Positions 26,374-34,993 of a stretch of 64,000 bases of DNA are shown here, piece by piece. The position numbers and the translations under genes were made by a program. The notes under the pieces were generated by a model. The model was not told the DNA's origin and searched no databases. It saw only the letters and a program-made list of their open reading frames with translations. This DNA is from Vicinamibacterales bacterium (GTDB taxonomy: Bacteria; Acidobacteriota; Vicinamibacteria; Vicinamibacterales; UBA8438): the NCBI GenBank assembly GCA_958296065.1, contig CATQHX010000019.1, positions 1-64,000 on the forward strand. The letters are read 5' to 3'. Numbering within the stretch: the stretch's first letter is position 1; the number at the start of each line of letters is the position of its first letter.

Positions 26374-27930
26374 GTGGACACGAAGGCCAGACGCCGCCTG
26401 CCGATCGGGCTGCAGACCTTCCGCGAACTGCGCGAGGAGGACTGCTACTACGTCGACAAGACCGGCTTCATCGCGCGATTGCTGGACGAGGGCAAGCACT
26501 ACTTCCTGTCGCGCCCGCGGCGGTTCGGCAAGAGCCTGTTCCTGGACACGCTGAAGGAGCTGTTCGAGGCGAACGAGCCGCTTTTCGCAGGGTTGCATAT
26601 CCACGACCGCTGGGACTGGTCGCTGCGTTATCCCGTCGTGCGACTCGATTTCGGCGGTGGACACTTCGGCGAGCCGGGGTACGTGCACACCAATGCGATG
26701 GCGCAACTGGCGTCCGCCGGGCAGGACAACGGGGTTGCGGTGGAGCACGACACGGCGCCCGAACGGCTCCGTGACCTGCTGCGTGCCCTGCACGCGAAGA
26801 CCGGCCGGCGCGTGGTGGTCCTGGTGGACGAATACGACAAGCCCCTTCTGGATGCTCTCGACACGCCCGATCTTGCGCGCGCCAACCGTGACTACCTGCG
26901 GGGCCTGTACTCGACGATCAAGTCCAGCGACGCGCACGTCCGCTTCACGCTTCTCACCGGCGTAAGCAAGTTCTCCAAGGTGAGCGTGTTCTCCGGCCTC
27001 AACAACCTCACCGACATCACCCTCGACCCGCGATACTCGGCCATCTGCGGGTACACCGAGACGGACCTCGATACCGTGTTCGCGCCGGAGTTGGCCGGGT
27101 TGGACCGGGACCGGATCCGGGACTGGTACAACGGCTACAACTGGCGTGGCGCGGAGAAGATGTACAACCCGTTCGACATCCTGCTGCTGTTCGACAAGCG
27201 GGAGTTCGGATGCTACTGGTTCGAGACCGGAACGCCGACCTTCCTCGTGGAGACGCTCTTCCGGCGCCGGATCAGCTCGCTGTCGCTGGACGGGATGCTG
27301 ACCAGCGATGAGCTGCTGTCCTCATTCGACGTGGGCGCCATCGCCACCGAGGCGCTGCTGTTCCAGACCGGCTACCTGACGATCAGGGACGTGCGGGACC
27401 GGGGCGGCGTCCTCCGCTTCCGCCTGGGCTATCCGAACCGGGAGGTCCGGCAGAGCCTGAACGAGAGCCTGCTGCGGCGTCTCGTGCAGGATGGGACGCG
27501 GCAGACCGCCAACAGCGACCGCCTGTACGACCTGCTGGAGGCCAACGACTTCGATGGGCTGAAGGTGCTGTTCCAAGCGTTCTTCGCCAGCATCCCCTAC
27601 GAGTGGTACACGAACAACGCCATCTCCGACTACGAGGGCTACTACGCGAGCGTGTTCTACTCGTACTTCGCCGGGACCGGCTTCGACATCACGGTCGAGG
27701 AGTCGAGCAACCGCGGGCGCTCCGACATGGCGGTCCGCTTCGGAGGCAACGTCTACCTGTTCGAGTTCAAGGTGGTGGAGCAGGCGACCGAGGGCGCCGC
27801 ACTGGCGCAGCTCAAGGAGCGGGGCTACGCGGACAAGTATCGTGCTTCCTGCGAGCGCATCTACCTGATCGGAGTTGAATTCAGCAAGGAGACGCGCAAC
27901 GTGACGGCTTTCGAGGTGGAGTGCGCCTGA
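26374..27930 (+). CDS. AAA-ATPase-like / PD-(D/E)XK nuclease protein
   Basis: The start is a GTG at 26374, three bases after the previous stop. The 518-residue product has the AAA-ATPase-like domain (PF09820 type): LPIGLQTFRELR, YYVDKTGFI, the Walker A-like RPRRFGKS (residues 47-54), Walker B with Asp152-Glu153 in VDEYDKP, and DWYNGYNW. The C-terminal PD-(D/E)XK domain (PF08011 type) shows Asp451 (GRSDMA) and Glu464/Lys466 (FEFK), so all core catalytic residues are visible. Such proteins are abundant in many symbionts and anaerobes; a role in nucleic-acid defence or mobile elements is often assumed but not shown. Here it is linked to a membrane protein, which is unusual for the family. Confidence 0.88.
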   Translation: MDTKARRRLPIGLQTFRELREEDCYYVDKTGFIARLLDEGKHYFLSRPRRFGKSLFLDTLKELFEANEPLFAGLHIHDRWDWSLRYPVVRLDFGGGHFGEPGYVHTNAMAQLASAGQDNGVAVEHDTAPERLRDLLRALHAKTGRRVVVLVDEYDKPLLDALDTPDLARANRDYLRGLYSTIKSSDAHVRFTLLTGVSKFSKVSVFSGLNNLTDITLDPRYSAICGYTETDLDTVFAPELAGLDRDRIRDWYNGYNWRGAEKMYNPFDILLLFDKREFGCYWFETGTPTFLVETLFRRRISSLSLDGMLTSDELLSSFDVGAIATEALLFQTGYLTIRDVRDRGGVLRFRLGYPNREVRQSLNESLLRRLVQDGTRQTANSDRLYDLLEANDFDGLKVLFQAFFASIPYEWYTNNAISDYEGYYASVFYSYFAGTGFDITVEESSNRGRSDMAVRFGGNVYLFEFKVVEQATEGAALAQLKERGYADKYRASCERIYLIGVEFSKETRNVTAFEVECA

Positions 27931-28140
27931 CGATACTGATTGCCACGCCGACCAGGCGGCCGTCTGGCGAACTCGCCTCACTCCAGGGGCGGTTACACTC
28001 TCTGGGCAATTCAAGGCTCCGCCTTCCGGCTCGCCTCGCCGGCACTACACGTCGCTCGCGCACGGAAATCGCGAAGTCAACAAACCTACGTACGAGTGAA
28101 ATTCCCTTCGGGTCAGATGCTGATCAGAGTCGACATCTCT

Positions 28141-28164
28141 CTGAGGAACGGGAATTCTCCTCAG
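28141..28164 (-). terminator. Short hairpin over the ankyrin gene stop
   Basis: CTGAGGA (28141-28147) and TCCTCAG (28158-28164) form a 7-bp perfect stem with a 10-base loop; the TGA stop of the minus-strand ankyrin gene (28161-28163) is inside the right arm. It separates that gene from the convergent nuclease gene. The 230 bases of spacer between the two contain no gene I can support. Confidence 0.4.
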
Positions 28165-29942
28165 CAGGACACGCAGTTGTCGTTGTTCACCGCACCGAGG
28201 CCCTCCAGGTACGCCAGCGTCTCGGGGAACGGCAGCGTTCGCTGATACGGCCCGTTCGCCATATCGGCCGTCGTCTGGCCGCGGCGGCTGACCGCCATCA
28301 CGTCGGCACCCTGTTCCACCAGGTAGCGCACCAGCTCCGTATCGCCGCGCGCCGCCGCGTGGTGGAGCACGTTGTAGCCGTCGTGGTCGCGGGCGTTGAC
28401 GTCGACGCCCACTTCCTCGATCAGGTACCGCACCGACGGGAGCCAGCCGTCGGGCACGTGCCGGTGAGCATTGGACTCGAAGCCCTCGCCGTAGCCGACG
28501 CCGGAGGCGGCGTGGAGCGGCCAGACGCCGGGACCGCCGGGGACGGCCGGCGGCAGCCCGGAGGGATCCGGCTCGCTGCTGGCGCGCCGCCGCCGTGGTT
28601 CGGGCGCACGTGTCGGAATGTTCGGATCCGCGCCGTGGGCCATCAGCAGCCGCATCGCGGCGACGTCGGTGGCGTAGGCGGCCCGCCAGAACGGGGTGGC
28701 GCCGTCGACGCTCTCCGAGCAGCAGTGGTTGTACGACATGTACCAGAGGTGGTTGTTGGTCCGCACGTTCGGATTCGCCCCGGCCTCGAGCAGCGCCTCC
28801 ATGACGTCGAGGTAGCCGGCCACCTGCTGGTCGTGAGCCCGGGGCTGCGGGTAGCGCGCCCGCGGCGCCCACTGCAGGTTGAGCGCGGCGAACAGCGGCG
28901 TGGCCCCGCCGTCGGTGGCGATGTTCGGGTCGGCGCCCCGTTCGATGAGGCGCAGCGCCAGATCGAAGTGCCCGTTCATCGTGGCGATCTGCAGCGGGCT
29001 CGTGTGGTCGCCGCTCACGCGGTCGATGTCGGCCCCGGCGTAGATCAGCGCCAGCGCCACGTCGGTGTAGCCCTGTCGGGCGGCGTGCAGCAGCGCGGTA
29101 AGACCGCCCTGCCTTCCGACGCGCTCGGTGTAGTCGCGCGGCGTCCCGCGGGACAGCCGCCGGCCGTCGCTGTCCTGCTTCGCGGTCTCGGGGAACGCCT
29201 GTACTTGCCGGGCGGCCCGGATCGCGGCCTGAACCTGATCGGCCGTCGGCTGCCAGCCCGTCCGTGCGTGCGGCGGCGCGGCGGCCCGGAAGCCGTCCAG
29301 CACCTCCTGGCGCCGGTACGCCGCGGCGCGGTCTTCCGCGTCGAGAGCGGGGAGATCGACCACCCGGGTCGCGATCTCCAGGTCGGCGCCCCGTTCCATC
29401 AGCACGTTGACCGAACCGACGCGGTTGGCAGCGGCCGCGAACATCAGGGGCGTCTGGCCCCACGTGCTCTCCCGCGCGTCGATGTCCGCGCCGTGGTCGA
29501 CGAGAGCGGCCACCGCCTCGGCACTGCCCGCCTGCGCGGCCAGGTGCAGGGCGGTCGCTCCGCTGGTAGTGGTCGCGTGCGGATCGGCACCGGCTTCGAG
29601 CAGCCCGCGGACAACGCCGGGCTGCCCCGTGCGGCTGGCGACGTGCAGCGGCGTGTGCTGCCCGATGCGGGTGGTCGCCTCCAGGTGGGCGCCCGCGTAG
29701 ACGAGCGTCTCGGCCAGTTCCACGTCGCTCCGCATCGCCGCCCAGTGCAGAGCCGTCATGCCGTCGGCCTGCGCCGTCTGCACGTCGACGCCGCGCTGCA
29801 GCAGGCTCCGGACCGCCTCGACGTCGCCGCGGCTCGCCGCGTCCGCCACCGGCGCGTCCGCCGGGGCCGCCGCGAGTACGGCGAGCAGGGCCGGCGCCGC
29901 GCACAATGCCGCCGTGATTCCCCAACGCAGCGTTCGGTTCAT
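28161..29942 (-). CDS. Exported ankyrin-repeat protein
   Basis: The ATG at 29942 starts a leader (about 27 residues, ending AAAPADAPV) and the product is 593 residues. Ankyrin repeats cover most of the chain (TALHWAAMRSDVELAETLVYAGA, TPLHVASRTGQPGVVRGLL, TALLHAARQGYTDVALALIYAGAD and TPLFAALNLQW are fragments of successive units). In the middle a non-repeat stretch of about 80 residues (YRRQEVLDGFRAAAPP to LSRGTPRDYTERVG) separates two repeat arrays. A second interruption carries a cysteine pair (YNHCCSES). The chain ends NNDNCVSC, with two cysteines close to the stop. It lies just downstream of DUF1552 (stop 30035) with a strong hairpin between, and probably belongs to the same transcript as that pair. 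Confidence 0.88.
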   Translation of the reverse strand: MNRTLRWGITAALCAAPALLAVLAAAPADAPVADAASRGDVEAVRSLLQRGVDVQTAQADGMTALHWAAMRSDVELAETLVYAGAHLEATTRIGQHTPLHVASRTGQPGVVRGLLEAGADPHATTTSGATALHLAAQAGSAEAVAALVDHGADIDARESTWGQTPLMFAAAANRVGSVNVLMERGADLEIATRVVDLPALDAEDRAAAYRRQEVLDGFRAAAPPHARTGWQPTADQVQAAIRAARQVQAFPETAKQDSDGRRLSRGTPRDYTERVGRQGGLTALLHAARQGYTDVALALIYAGADIDRVSGDHTSPLQIATMNGHFDLALRLIERGADPNIATDGGATPLFAALNLQWAPRARYPQPRAHDQQVAGYLDVMEALLEAGANPNVRTNNHLWYMSYNHCCSESVDGATPFWRAAYATDVAAMRLLMAHGADPNIPTRAPEPRRRRASSEPDPSGLPPAVPGGPGVWPLHAASGVGYGEGFESNAHRHVPDGWLPSVRYLIEEVGVDVNARDHDGYNVLHHAAARGDTELVRYLVEQGADVMAVSRRGQTTADMANGPYQRTLPFPETLAYLEGLGAVNNDNCVSC

Positions 29943-29959
29943 GACTCTTCTCCAGAACT

Positions 29960-29986
29960 CCGGGGTCCGACCCCGTCGGACCCCGG
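29960..29986 (-). terminator. 12-bp perfect hairpin between DUF1552 and ankyrin genes
   Basis: CCGGGGTCCGAC (29960-29971) pairs perfectly with GTCGGACCCCGG (29975-29986) over a CCC loop. It lies 48 bases after the DUF1552 stop and 18 bases before the ankyrin ATG on the minus strand. It could end the DUF1592-DUF1552 message or lower expression of the ankyrin gene. No T-run is present. Confidence 0.55.
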
Positions 29987-30034
29987 AAGTTACGCGCGAA
30001 CTCCTCGTGTCTCCGGTCCTGCCCGATCCTGCGC

Positions 30035-31423
30035 TCAGACGTCGAGCGTGAGCGTGCCCGTGCTGTCGCCGAAGCTCGCCCGGTCGTCGTGCCCGAGCGC
30101 GTGCAGCAGGGTGAGCATCCCGTTCGCCATCGGCGTTCCGTCCTGTGCCCGCACGTGCAGGCCGCCCGGCAGACGGCCGTTGGCGTGGCCCAATACGAGG
30201 AGCGGGCAGCGCTTGTGGTTGTGCAGGTTGGGATCGCCCATCCCGGAACCGTAGAGGATCACACTCTTGTCGAGCAGGTGCGTGTCGCCCTCGACGGTGC
30301 TCTTGAGCTTGTCGAGGAAGTACGGCAGCAGGCTGACGTGGTAGCGGTTGATCTTGTTGAACTCGAGAATCGCTTCCTCGTTGCCGCCGTGGTGCGACGC
30401 CGAATGGAACGGCCGGTCCGTCCCGCTGAGCGGGTAGACCCGGCCCGAGGCGTCGCGGCCCATCTTGAACGAGAACACCCGGGTCACGTCGCTCTCGAAA
30501 GCGAGCGCCTGCACGTCGAACATCAGCTTGACGTGCTCGTCGAACGAGTCGGGCACCCCGGCCGGGGCTTCGGGCAACTCCCGCGGCTCGCCGCTCGTGT
30601 TGCGTTCCTCGACGCGCTGGATGCGCCGCTCGATCTCGCGGATGTTCTCCAGGTAGCGCTCCATCCGCCGCCGGTCCGTCGGTCCCAGCTCGCGCGTCAA
30701 CTGCGAGACGCGCGACGTCATCCAGTCGAGGATGCTGGCGTCGGTCTTGCGGCGTGCGGCGCGCTCCTCGGCCGTGCCGCCCACCCCGAAGAGCTGCTCG
30801 AAGGCGACCCGCGGCGAGCGGGTGACGGGGAGCGGCTCGGTCGGCGAAGCCCAACTGATCGAGTCGGTGTAGACGCAGGTGTAGCCGTAGGCGCAGCCGC
30901 CTGCCTGGTCGACGTTCTCGATGCAGAGCTGCATCGACGGCAGCGGCGTGTCCTGCCCGAAGCGCTGCGCGTGGAGCTGGTCCAGCGACGTGCCCGCGCG
31001 GACGTCCGAGCCCTGGGTCTGCTTCGGATGCGACTGGGTCAGGAAGACGGAGCTGGTCCGGAAGTGGTCGCCGCCGATCTCCGGCGGCGAGAACGCCTCG
31101 GCCATTCCGACGTCGGTGTCGCTGATGATGGTCAGGTGCTCGCGGTAAGGCTCCAGCGAGCCGAGCGCGCCCTTGCTCAGATCGAAGTCGCGGCCCGCCG
31201 CGGCCGGAGCCCACAGGTGCTGCGTGCCGCCCCAGGCGTTGGAGCCGGCGGCGCCGTGCACCATCTCCATGCAGACCAAACGGGTCGGATCGAGTTCGGC
31301 CCGGGTGGCCGCCGATATCCGGCCGGCCGGATGCATCGCATCCAGGAAGGGCAGGGCCAGCGAGGCGGCGCCGACGTCACGGAGAAACGTACGCCGAGGG
31401 ATGTGCTTGCCAGTGATGTACAT
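30035..31423 (-). CDS. DUF1552 family protein, second copy
   Basis: The 462-residue product starts at ATG 31423 with a Tat-like leader (RRTFLRDVGAASLALPFLDAM). Family blocks match the copy at 17090-18463: GTSLDQLHAQRFG, GYTCVYTDSISWASP, RQRMERYLENIREIERRIQ-like helix, TRVFSFKMGRDASG, HSASHHGGN, YGSGMGDPNLHNHK and FGDSTGTL. Overall it is a diverged paralogue rather than a recent duplicate. It lies 44 bases downstream of its DUF1592-type partner and is probably co-transcribed with it. Export and periplasmic localisation are inferred from the leader; activity is unknown. Confidence 0.9.
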   Translation of the reverse strand: MYITGKHIPRRTFLRDVGAASLALPFLDAMHPAGRISAATRAELDPTRLVCMEMVHGAAGSNAWGGTQHLWAPAAAGRDFDLSKGALGSLEPYREHLTIISDTDVGMAEAFSPPEIGGDHFRTSSVFLTQSHPKQTQGSDVRAGTSLDQLHAQRFGQDTPLPSMQLCIENVDQAGGCAYGYTCVYTDSISWASPTEPLPVTRSPRVAFEQLFGVGGTAEERAARRKTDASILDWMTSRVSQLTRELGPTDRRRMERYLENIREIERRIQRVEERNTSGEPRELPEAPAGVPDSFDEHVKLMFDVQALAFESDVTRVFSFKMGRDASGRVYPLSGTDRPFHSASHHGGNEEAILEFNKINRYHVSLLPYFLDKLKSTVEGDTHLLDKSVILYGSGMGDPNLHNHKRCPLLVLGHANGRLPGGLHVRAQDGTPMANGMLTLLHALGHDDRASFGDSTGTLTLDV

Positions 31424-31467
31424 GAATCTGTCTCCCACCTGTGCCTGTCGGGTTCGTCTCCCTGCCG

Positions 31468-33918
31468 TTACGGTGCCTCGGTCGTCACGTCGTCGGCTTC
31501 CGCCCGCTGCATCCGGAACGCCGGGCTGTCGATGACGCCACGGATGAACGAGGACATGCGGTAGTCGTTGTCGCGCGCCGCGGCGATGATCGCCCGCACG
31601 GTCGGCATGTCGTAGTGCTCCATGCGCCGGCCGAGGGCGTACGACATCAGGTTCTCGGCGAACGTGCGGGCCAGCGAGTCCGGGAGGGCGAGCAGCGCCG
31701 CCCGTAGATCCTGCGGCGTCGATACCTGCGTCCCGTCCCACATCTCGCCGCGCGTGTCGAGCGGCATGCCGTTCTCGCGGATCCGCCACTTGCCGATGAC
31801 GTCGAAGTTGTCCAGCGCCAGCCCCAGCGGGTCCATGAAGCGGTGGCAGGAGTTGCACGTCGGATTCGTTCGGTGCATCTCCATCCGCTCGCGCGTCGTC
31901 AGCGACCGGCCGTCGACGACCGTGGCCGTCTCGTCGAGGTCGGGCACGGCGGGCGGCGGCGGCGGCGGCGGCACGCCGAGGACCACCTCCATCACCCACT
32001 TGCCCCGCAGCACCGGCGACGTGCGGTTGGCCAGGGAAGTGAGCATGAGAACGGAGCCGTGGCCGAACAGGCCCCGCCGCCGGTCGTCCGCAAGACGGAC
32101 GCGCCGGAACTCCGGTCCCGCGACGTTTGGCAGGCCGTAGTGCCGGGCCAAGCGCTCGTTCACGAACGTGTAGTCGGCGGTGAACAGGTCGAAGAAGCTG
32201 CGGTCCTCACGCACCAGGCTGTCGAACAGCAGCTCCGTCTCGCGGCGCATCGCGTCGGCTAGCTGGCGGTCGAAGTTCGGGAACCAGAACGCGTCCGGCT
32301 GCACCTGGTCCATGTCCTGCAGCCGCAGCCAGAGCGCCGCGAAGCGGCTGGCCAGCGACTCGGACCGCGGGTCGGCCAGCATCCGGCGGACCTGCACGTC
32401 GAGCACCTCCGGATCGGAGAGCCTGTCGTCGGCCGCCAGCGCGAGCAACTCCTCGTCGGGCGGGCCGGACCAGAGGAAGAAAGCCAGGCGTGACGCCAGC
32501 GCCACGTCGGAGACCCGGTAGTTCCTGCCCGGCTCGACGCCGCTCGCGGGGCGCTCGAGCCGGAACACGAAGTCGGGGCTCGCCAGGGTGGCCTGCAGCG
32601 CGGTCCGGATTCCCGTCTCCCAGCCGCCGTCCCGCAGGCCCGCTTCGTAGAATCCCATCAGGTCGCCGACATCGGTGTCGGTCAGCGGCCGGCGGTAGGC
32701 CCGGGTGGCGATGCGGGTGACGATCTCCTCCGCGCACGGGCGTTCGGTAGCGGGCGATGTCGGGCGGCAGGTGAAGATGTGCTGCCGGCTCGGCGTCTCC
32801 GATACCCCGGTCACGTCGTAGGGGCCGTCGACGATGAAATCGCGCATGTGCGGCAGCGCGGTGATGCCGTACCCCAGATCGCCGATCTCGGTGTCGACGA
32901 TAGACCACTCGTGCGGGGCCAGCACGTCCTCCACCGGTCCTTCGAACTGCCGCACGAACACCGCGGAGACGCGCCGGGGACCTGCCCTGACGAAGATGGG
33001 TTCCTCGACCTCCAGATACACGCCGTTGGGGTCGGAGGTGCGCAGCCACTGGTCCATCGCCAGCAGCGCCACCGGCTCGCCGTCGATGGAGATCTCGATC
33101 TGCTCGTTGCGGATGGTCGAGCCGGACAGACCGCCGGTGGTCGTGTGCTGGAACGCCATCGTGAAGAGGTAGTCGCCGTCGGCGGGGAAGTTGTGCAGCA
33201 CCGAGAACCCGCCGCGCGAGCCGTACGGCGCGCCTTCCACCCGGTCCCACTGCGAGTAGGCCCGCGACTTCGAGTAGGTGACCTGCTTCGGGGCGGCGTT
33301 CGGATTGCCGACGGCGAGCTGGGCGACCTCGGTGGCGGCCCGCAGGTAGCCGTCGAGCAGCGTCGCCGACAGCAGTTGGACGTCGGCGATGTTGTCGAAG
33401 TTGGCGCTCATCGTGTCGAGCGGCAGGTAGTCGCCCGCGTCTATGCGGAGTCCCAGCAGATCGTCGATGGCGCGCTCGTACTCGTACCGGTTCAGGCGCT
33501 GGAAGGTCCGGTAGCCCGGATTCGGATTGTCCGCAGCGGCTTCATCGACCACCGATTCCAGGGTCTCGACGAGCGCGGCGAGAGTCCCGGCCGCGGGCCG
33601 GCGGACGCCCGGCGGGGGCATCATGTTGGCCCGCAGCTTGCGGATCATCTTCTCCGTGCGCGCGGCCTCTTCCGGATTGGACGCCGCCTTGCCGACGTCG
33701 AAATCCTCCAGCGAGAGGTTGCCGGTCAGCATGCGGTCGTTGTGGCAGGTCCGGCAGTAGCGCTGCACGACCCCGGTCAGTTCCGCGTGATCGGACACTG
33801 ACCGGGCGGGCGGAGGAACGGCCTGCCGGGCCGGGGTGAGGGCGGCGGTGTCGATAGACGCAACCGCGGTCACGCAGAGGACGGCGAGCAGAGCGGCGGG
33901 CACAGCAAGTGTTCTCAT
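31468..33918 (-). CDS. DUF1592/DUF1588/DUF1585-type di-haem-motif protein, second copy
   Basis: An 816-residue product; the ATG at 33918 is chosen because it starts a signal peptide (MRTLAVPAALLAVLCV). The haem-type motif CRTCH is at residues 55-59, and the domain order is the same as the copy at 18460-21030: DUF1587 (RLNRYEYERAIDDLLGL), DUF1595, DUF1592 (LASRLAFFLWSGPPDEELL), DUF1588 (VLRGKWVMEVVLG) and DUF1585 (GRRMEHYDMPTVRAI). A second CXXCH occurs as CNSCHRFMDPLG. A proline run follows VLGVPPPPPPPAVP. It heads a group with DUF1552 and the ankyrin gene, matching the other copy in content. The ribosome-binding site is weak. Confidence 0.9.
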   Translation of the reverse strand: MRTLAVPAALLAVLCVTAVASIDTAALTPARQAVPPPARSVSDHAELTGVVQRYCRTCHNDRMLTGNLSLEDFDVGKAASNPEEAARTEKMIRKLRANMMPPPGVRRPAAGTLAALVETLESVVDEAAADNPNPGYRTFQRLNRYEYERAIDDLLGLRIDAGDYLPLDTMSANFDNIADVQLLSATLLDGYLRAATEVAQLAVGNPNAAPKQVTYSKSRAYSQWDRVEGAPYGSRGGFSVLHNFPADGDYLFTMAFQHTTTGGLSGSTIRNEQIEISIDGEPVALLAMDQWLRTSDPNGVYLEVEEPIFVRAGPRRVSAVFVRQFEGPVEDVLAPHEWSIVDTEIGDLGYGITALPHMRDFIVDGPYDVTGVSETPSRQHIFTCRPTSPATERPCAEEIVTRIATRAYRRPLTDTDVGDLMGFYEAGLRDGGWETGIRTALQATLASPDFVFRLERPASGVEPGRNYRVSDVALASRLAFFLWSGPPDEELLALAADDRLSDPEVLDVQVRRMLADPRSESLASRFAALWLRLQDMDQVQPDAFWFPNFDRQLADAMRRETELLFDSLVREDRSFFDLFTADYTFVNERLARHYGLPNVAGPEFRRVRLADDRRRGLFGHGSVLMLTSLANRTSPVLRGKWVMEVVLGVPPPPPPPAVPDLDETATVVDGRSLTTRERMEMHRTNPTCNSCHRFMDPLGLALDNFDVIGKWRIRENGMPLDTRGEMWDGTQVSTPQDLRAALLALPDSLARTFAENLMSYALGRRMEHYDMPTVRAIIAAARDNDYRMSSFIRGVIDSPAFRMQRAEADDVTTEAP

Positions 33919-34399
33919 GGCAAATCGCCCCGGCCATGCGCCGACAACGACCGTGCGCCGACGGCCGGATTCACGAATCCGCACAGTGTATCAGTCCTGA
34001 GCGCAAGCGCTAGCGGAAACTGGACGGGAACGCGAGACTTGTGCGCGGGATGCGTAGCCGGCCGCGGCTTCTGCAGTCCGCTCTGGACCAGACGCAGAGC
34101 ACTTCCTTCTGCCGTGCCGCCGATTGGCGACGGCTGCTTCGGACGCGGCTCGCCGATCTGGAGACCGGCATCCTGGTTCGCGACGTCGCGCCCTTCCTGA
34201 AGCGGCCAGCCGACGCCGTGCTTCTGGAACGCGTCAATCTCGAGGCGGTTCTCGCGGCATGAGCGATGACGGGAGCTGGACGAAGGCGCCCTGCCGCCGG
34301 CCGCGAAGGCCCGGAGAGATGGGCGGAGTTTCTCGTGCATGTTGCTCGCGGTTGCCTCACCGGTTGGATTCCGTCTGCGGCGGGGCGTAGGATGGGCGT
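33919..34399. other. 481-base region with a gene remnant only
   Basis: Between the start of the DUF1592-type gene (minus) and the gene at 34400 (plus) there is no intact gene. It contains a 73-codon frame at 34041-34262 that looks like the end of a nucleotidyltransferase-type protein (see that entry). The remaining sequence, 33919-34040 and 34263-34399, shows nothing I can assign beyond the presumed promoters of the flanking genes. Confidence 0.5.
34041..34262 (+). pseudogene. Possible C-terminal remnant of AbiEii-type nucleotidyltransferase
   Basis: The 73-codon frame contains DWRRLLRTRLADLE and DVAPFLKRPADAVLL, followed by VNLEAVL at the end. This resembles the C-terminal signature of AbiEii/AbiGii-family nucleotidyltransferase toxins (a tryptophan-led helix, then a DV-PFL-P segment). 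The catalytic N-terminal part is absent, and there is no ribosome-binding site, so it would be a decayed remnant. The match is from memory of the family and is short; a chance frame cannot be excluded. Confidence 0.3.
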
Positions 34400-34927
34400 G
34401 TGACGCAGCCACTCGACCCGGTCCATACTCGCGCCCCCGTCTTCTCTCCGCGCAGCGGCGCGGCTGGCGTCGAGGTCACCGTGGAGACCCGCGATCTCCC
34501 TGCCCTCACTCCCGTCTACCTCGGCATGGGCGCAACCCGTTCCAGCTTCGAGGTTCTCCGCCAGCTCGTCACGACCGAGCGGGGGGAAATGTCCACCGTC
34601 GTCGAGGTGCCCGACTGGGCCACGACGGACCGCACGCACTACTTCGTGCTCGTAGACGTCTACTTCCGGCCGCTGGCGGTTTCCGGCGCTTTCCACGTGA
34701 CGGGATCCGACGGGACGCTGCGGCGCCGGGGTCGGATTGCGGAAGAAGCCGGAGGTTGCCTGACCCTGGTCGAGACCGGCGAGGGACAGGAGCGCTACGT
34801 GTTGACAGGTGGCGGGCAGGATCTTACCGTGGGAGATGAGGTTCTGGTCGCGGCGACGTTGAGCGAGTCGCCCGGCTGCGGGGAGGGCACTGCCCTGCAG
34901 GTCACGCGCGTCGAACGGCTGGACTGA
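34400..34927 (+). CDS. Two-domain beta-rich protein of unknown function
   Basis: The start is a GTG at 34400, with GTAGGATGGG just before it. The 175-residue product has no signal peptide. The N-terminal half (GVEVTVETRDLPALTPVYLGMGA) is beta-rich and ends before residue 105. The second half (TLRRRGRIAEEAGGCLTLVE, RYVLTGGGQDLTVGDEVLVAATL, GTALQVTRVE) reads like a small OB-type barrel of the DUF5818 kind, with two cysteines (GGCLTL, PGCGEG). I recognise no specific name. It is followed 66 bases later by a retropepsin-like gene on the same strand and might be co-expressed with it. Confidence 0.65.
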   Translation: MTQPLDPVHTRAPVFSPRSGAAGVEVTVETRDLPALTPVYLGMGATRSSFEVLRQLVTTERGEMSTVVEVPDWATTDRTHYFVLVDVYFRPLAVSGAFHVTGSDGTLRRRGRIAEEAGGCLTLVETGEGQERYVLTGGGQDLTVGDEVLVAATLSESPGCGEGTALQVTRVERLD

Positions 34928-34993
34928 ACCCCCTCCGTCGTCCGGAGCGCGCATCATCGGCGCACGACAGATGCGCGAGAGGGAGTTGCTTCC

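Noticed and set aside
24058-26937. 959-codon minus-strand frame opposite the membrane-protein and nuclease genes
   Set aside because: Composition is shadow-like and no domain or ribosome-binding site was found; both plus-strand genes have recognisable features.
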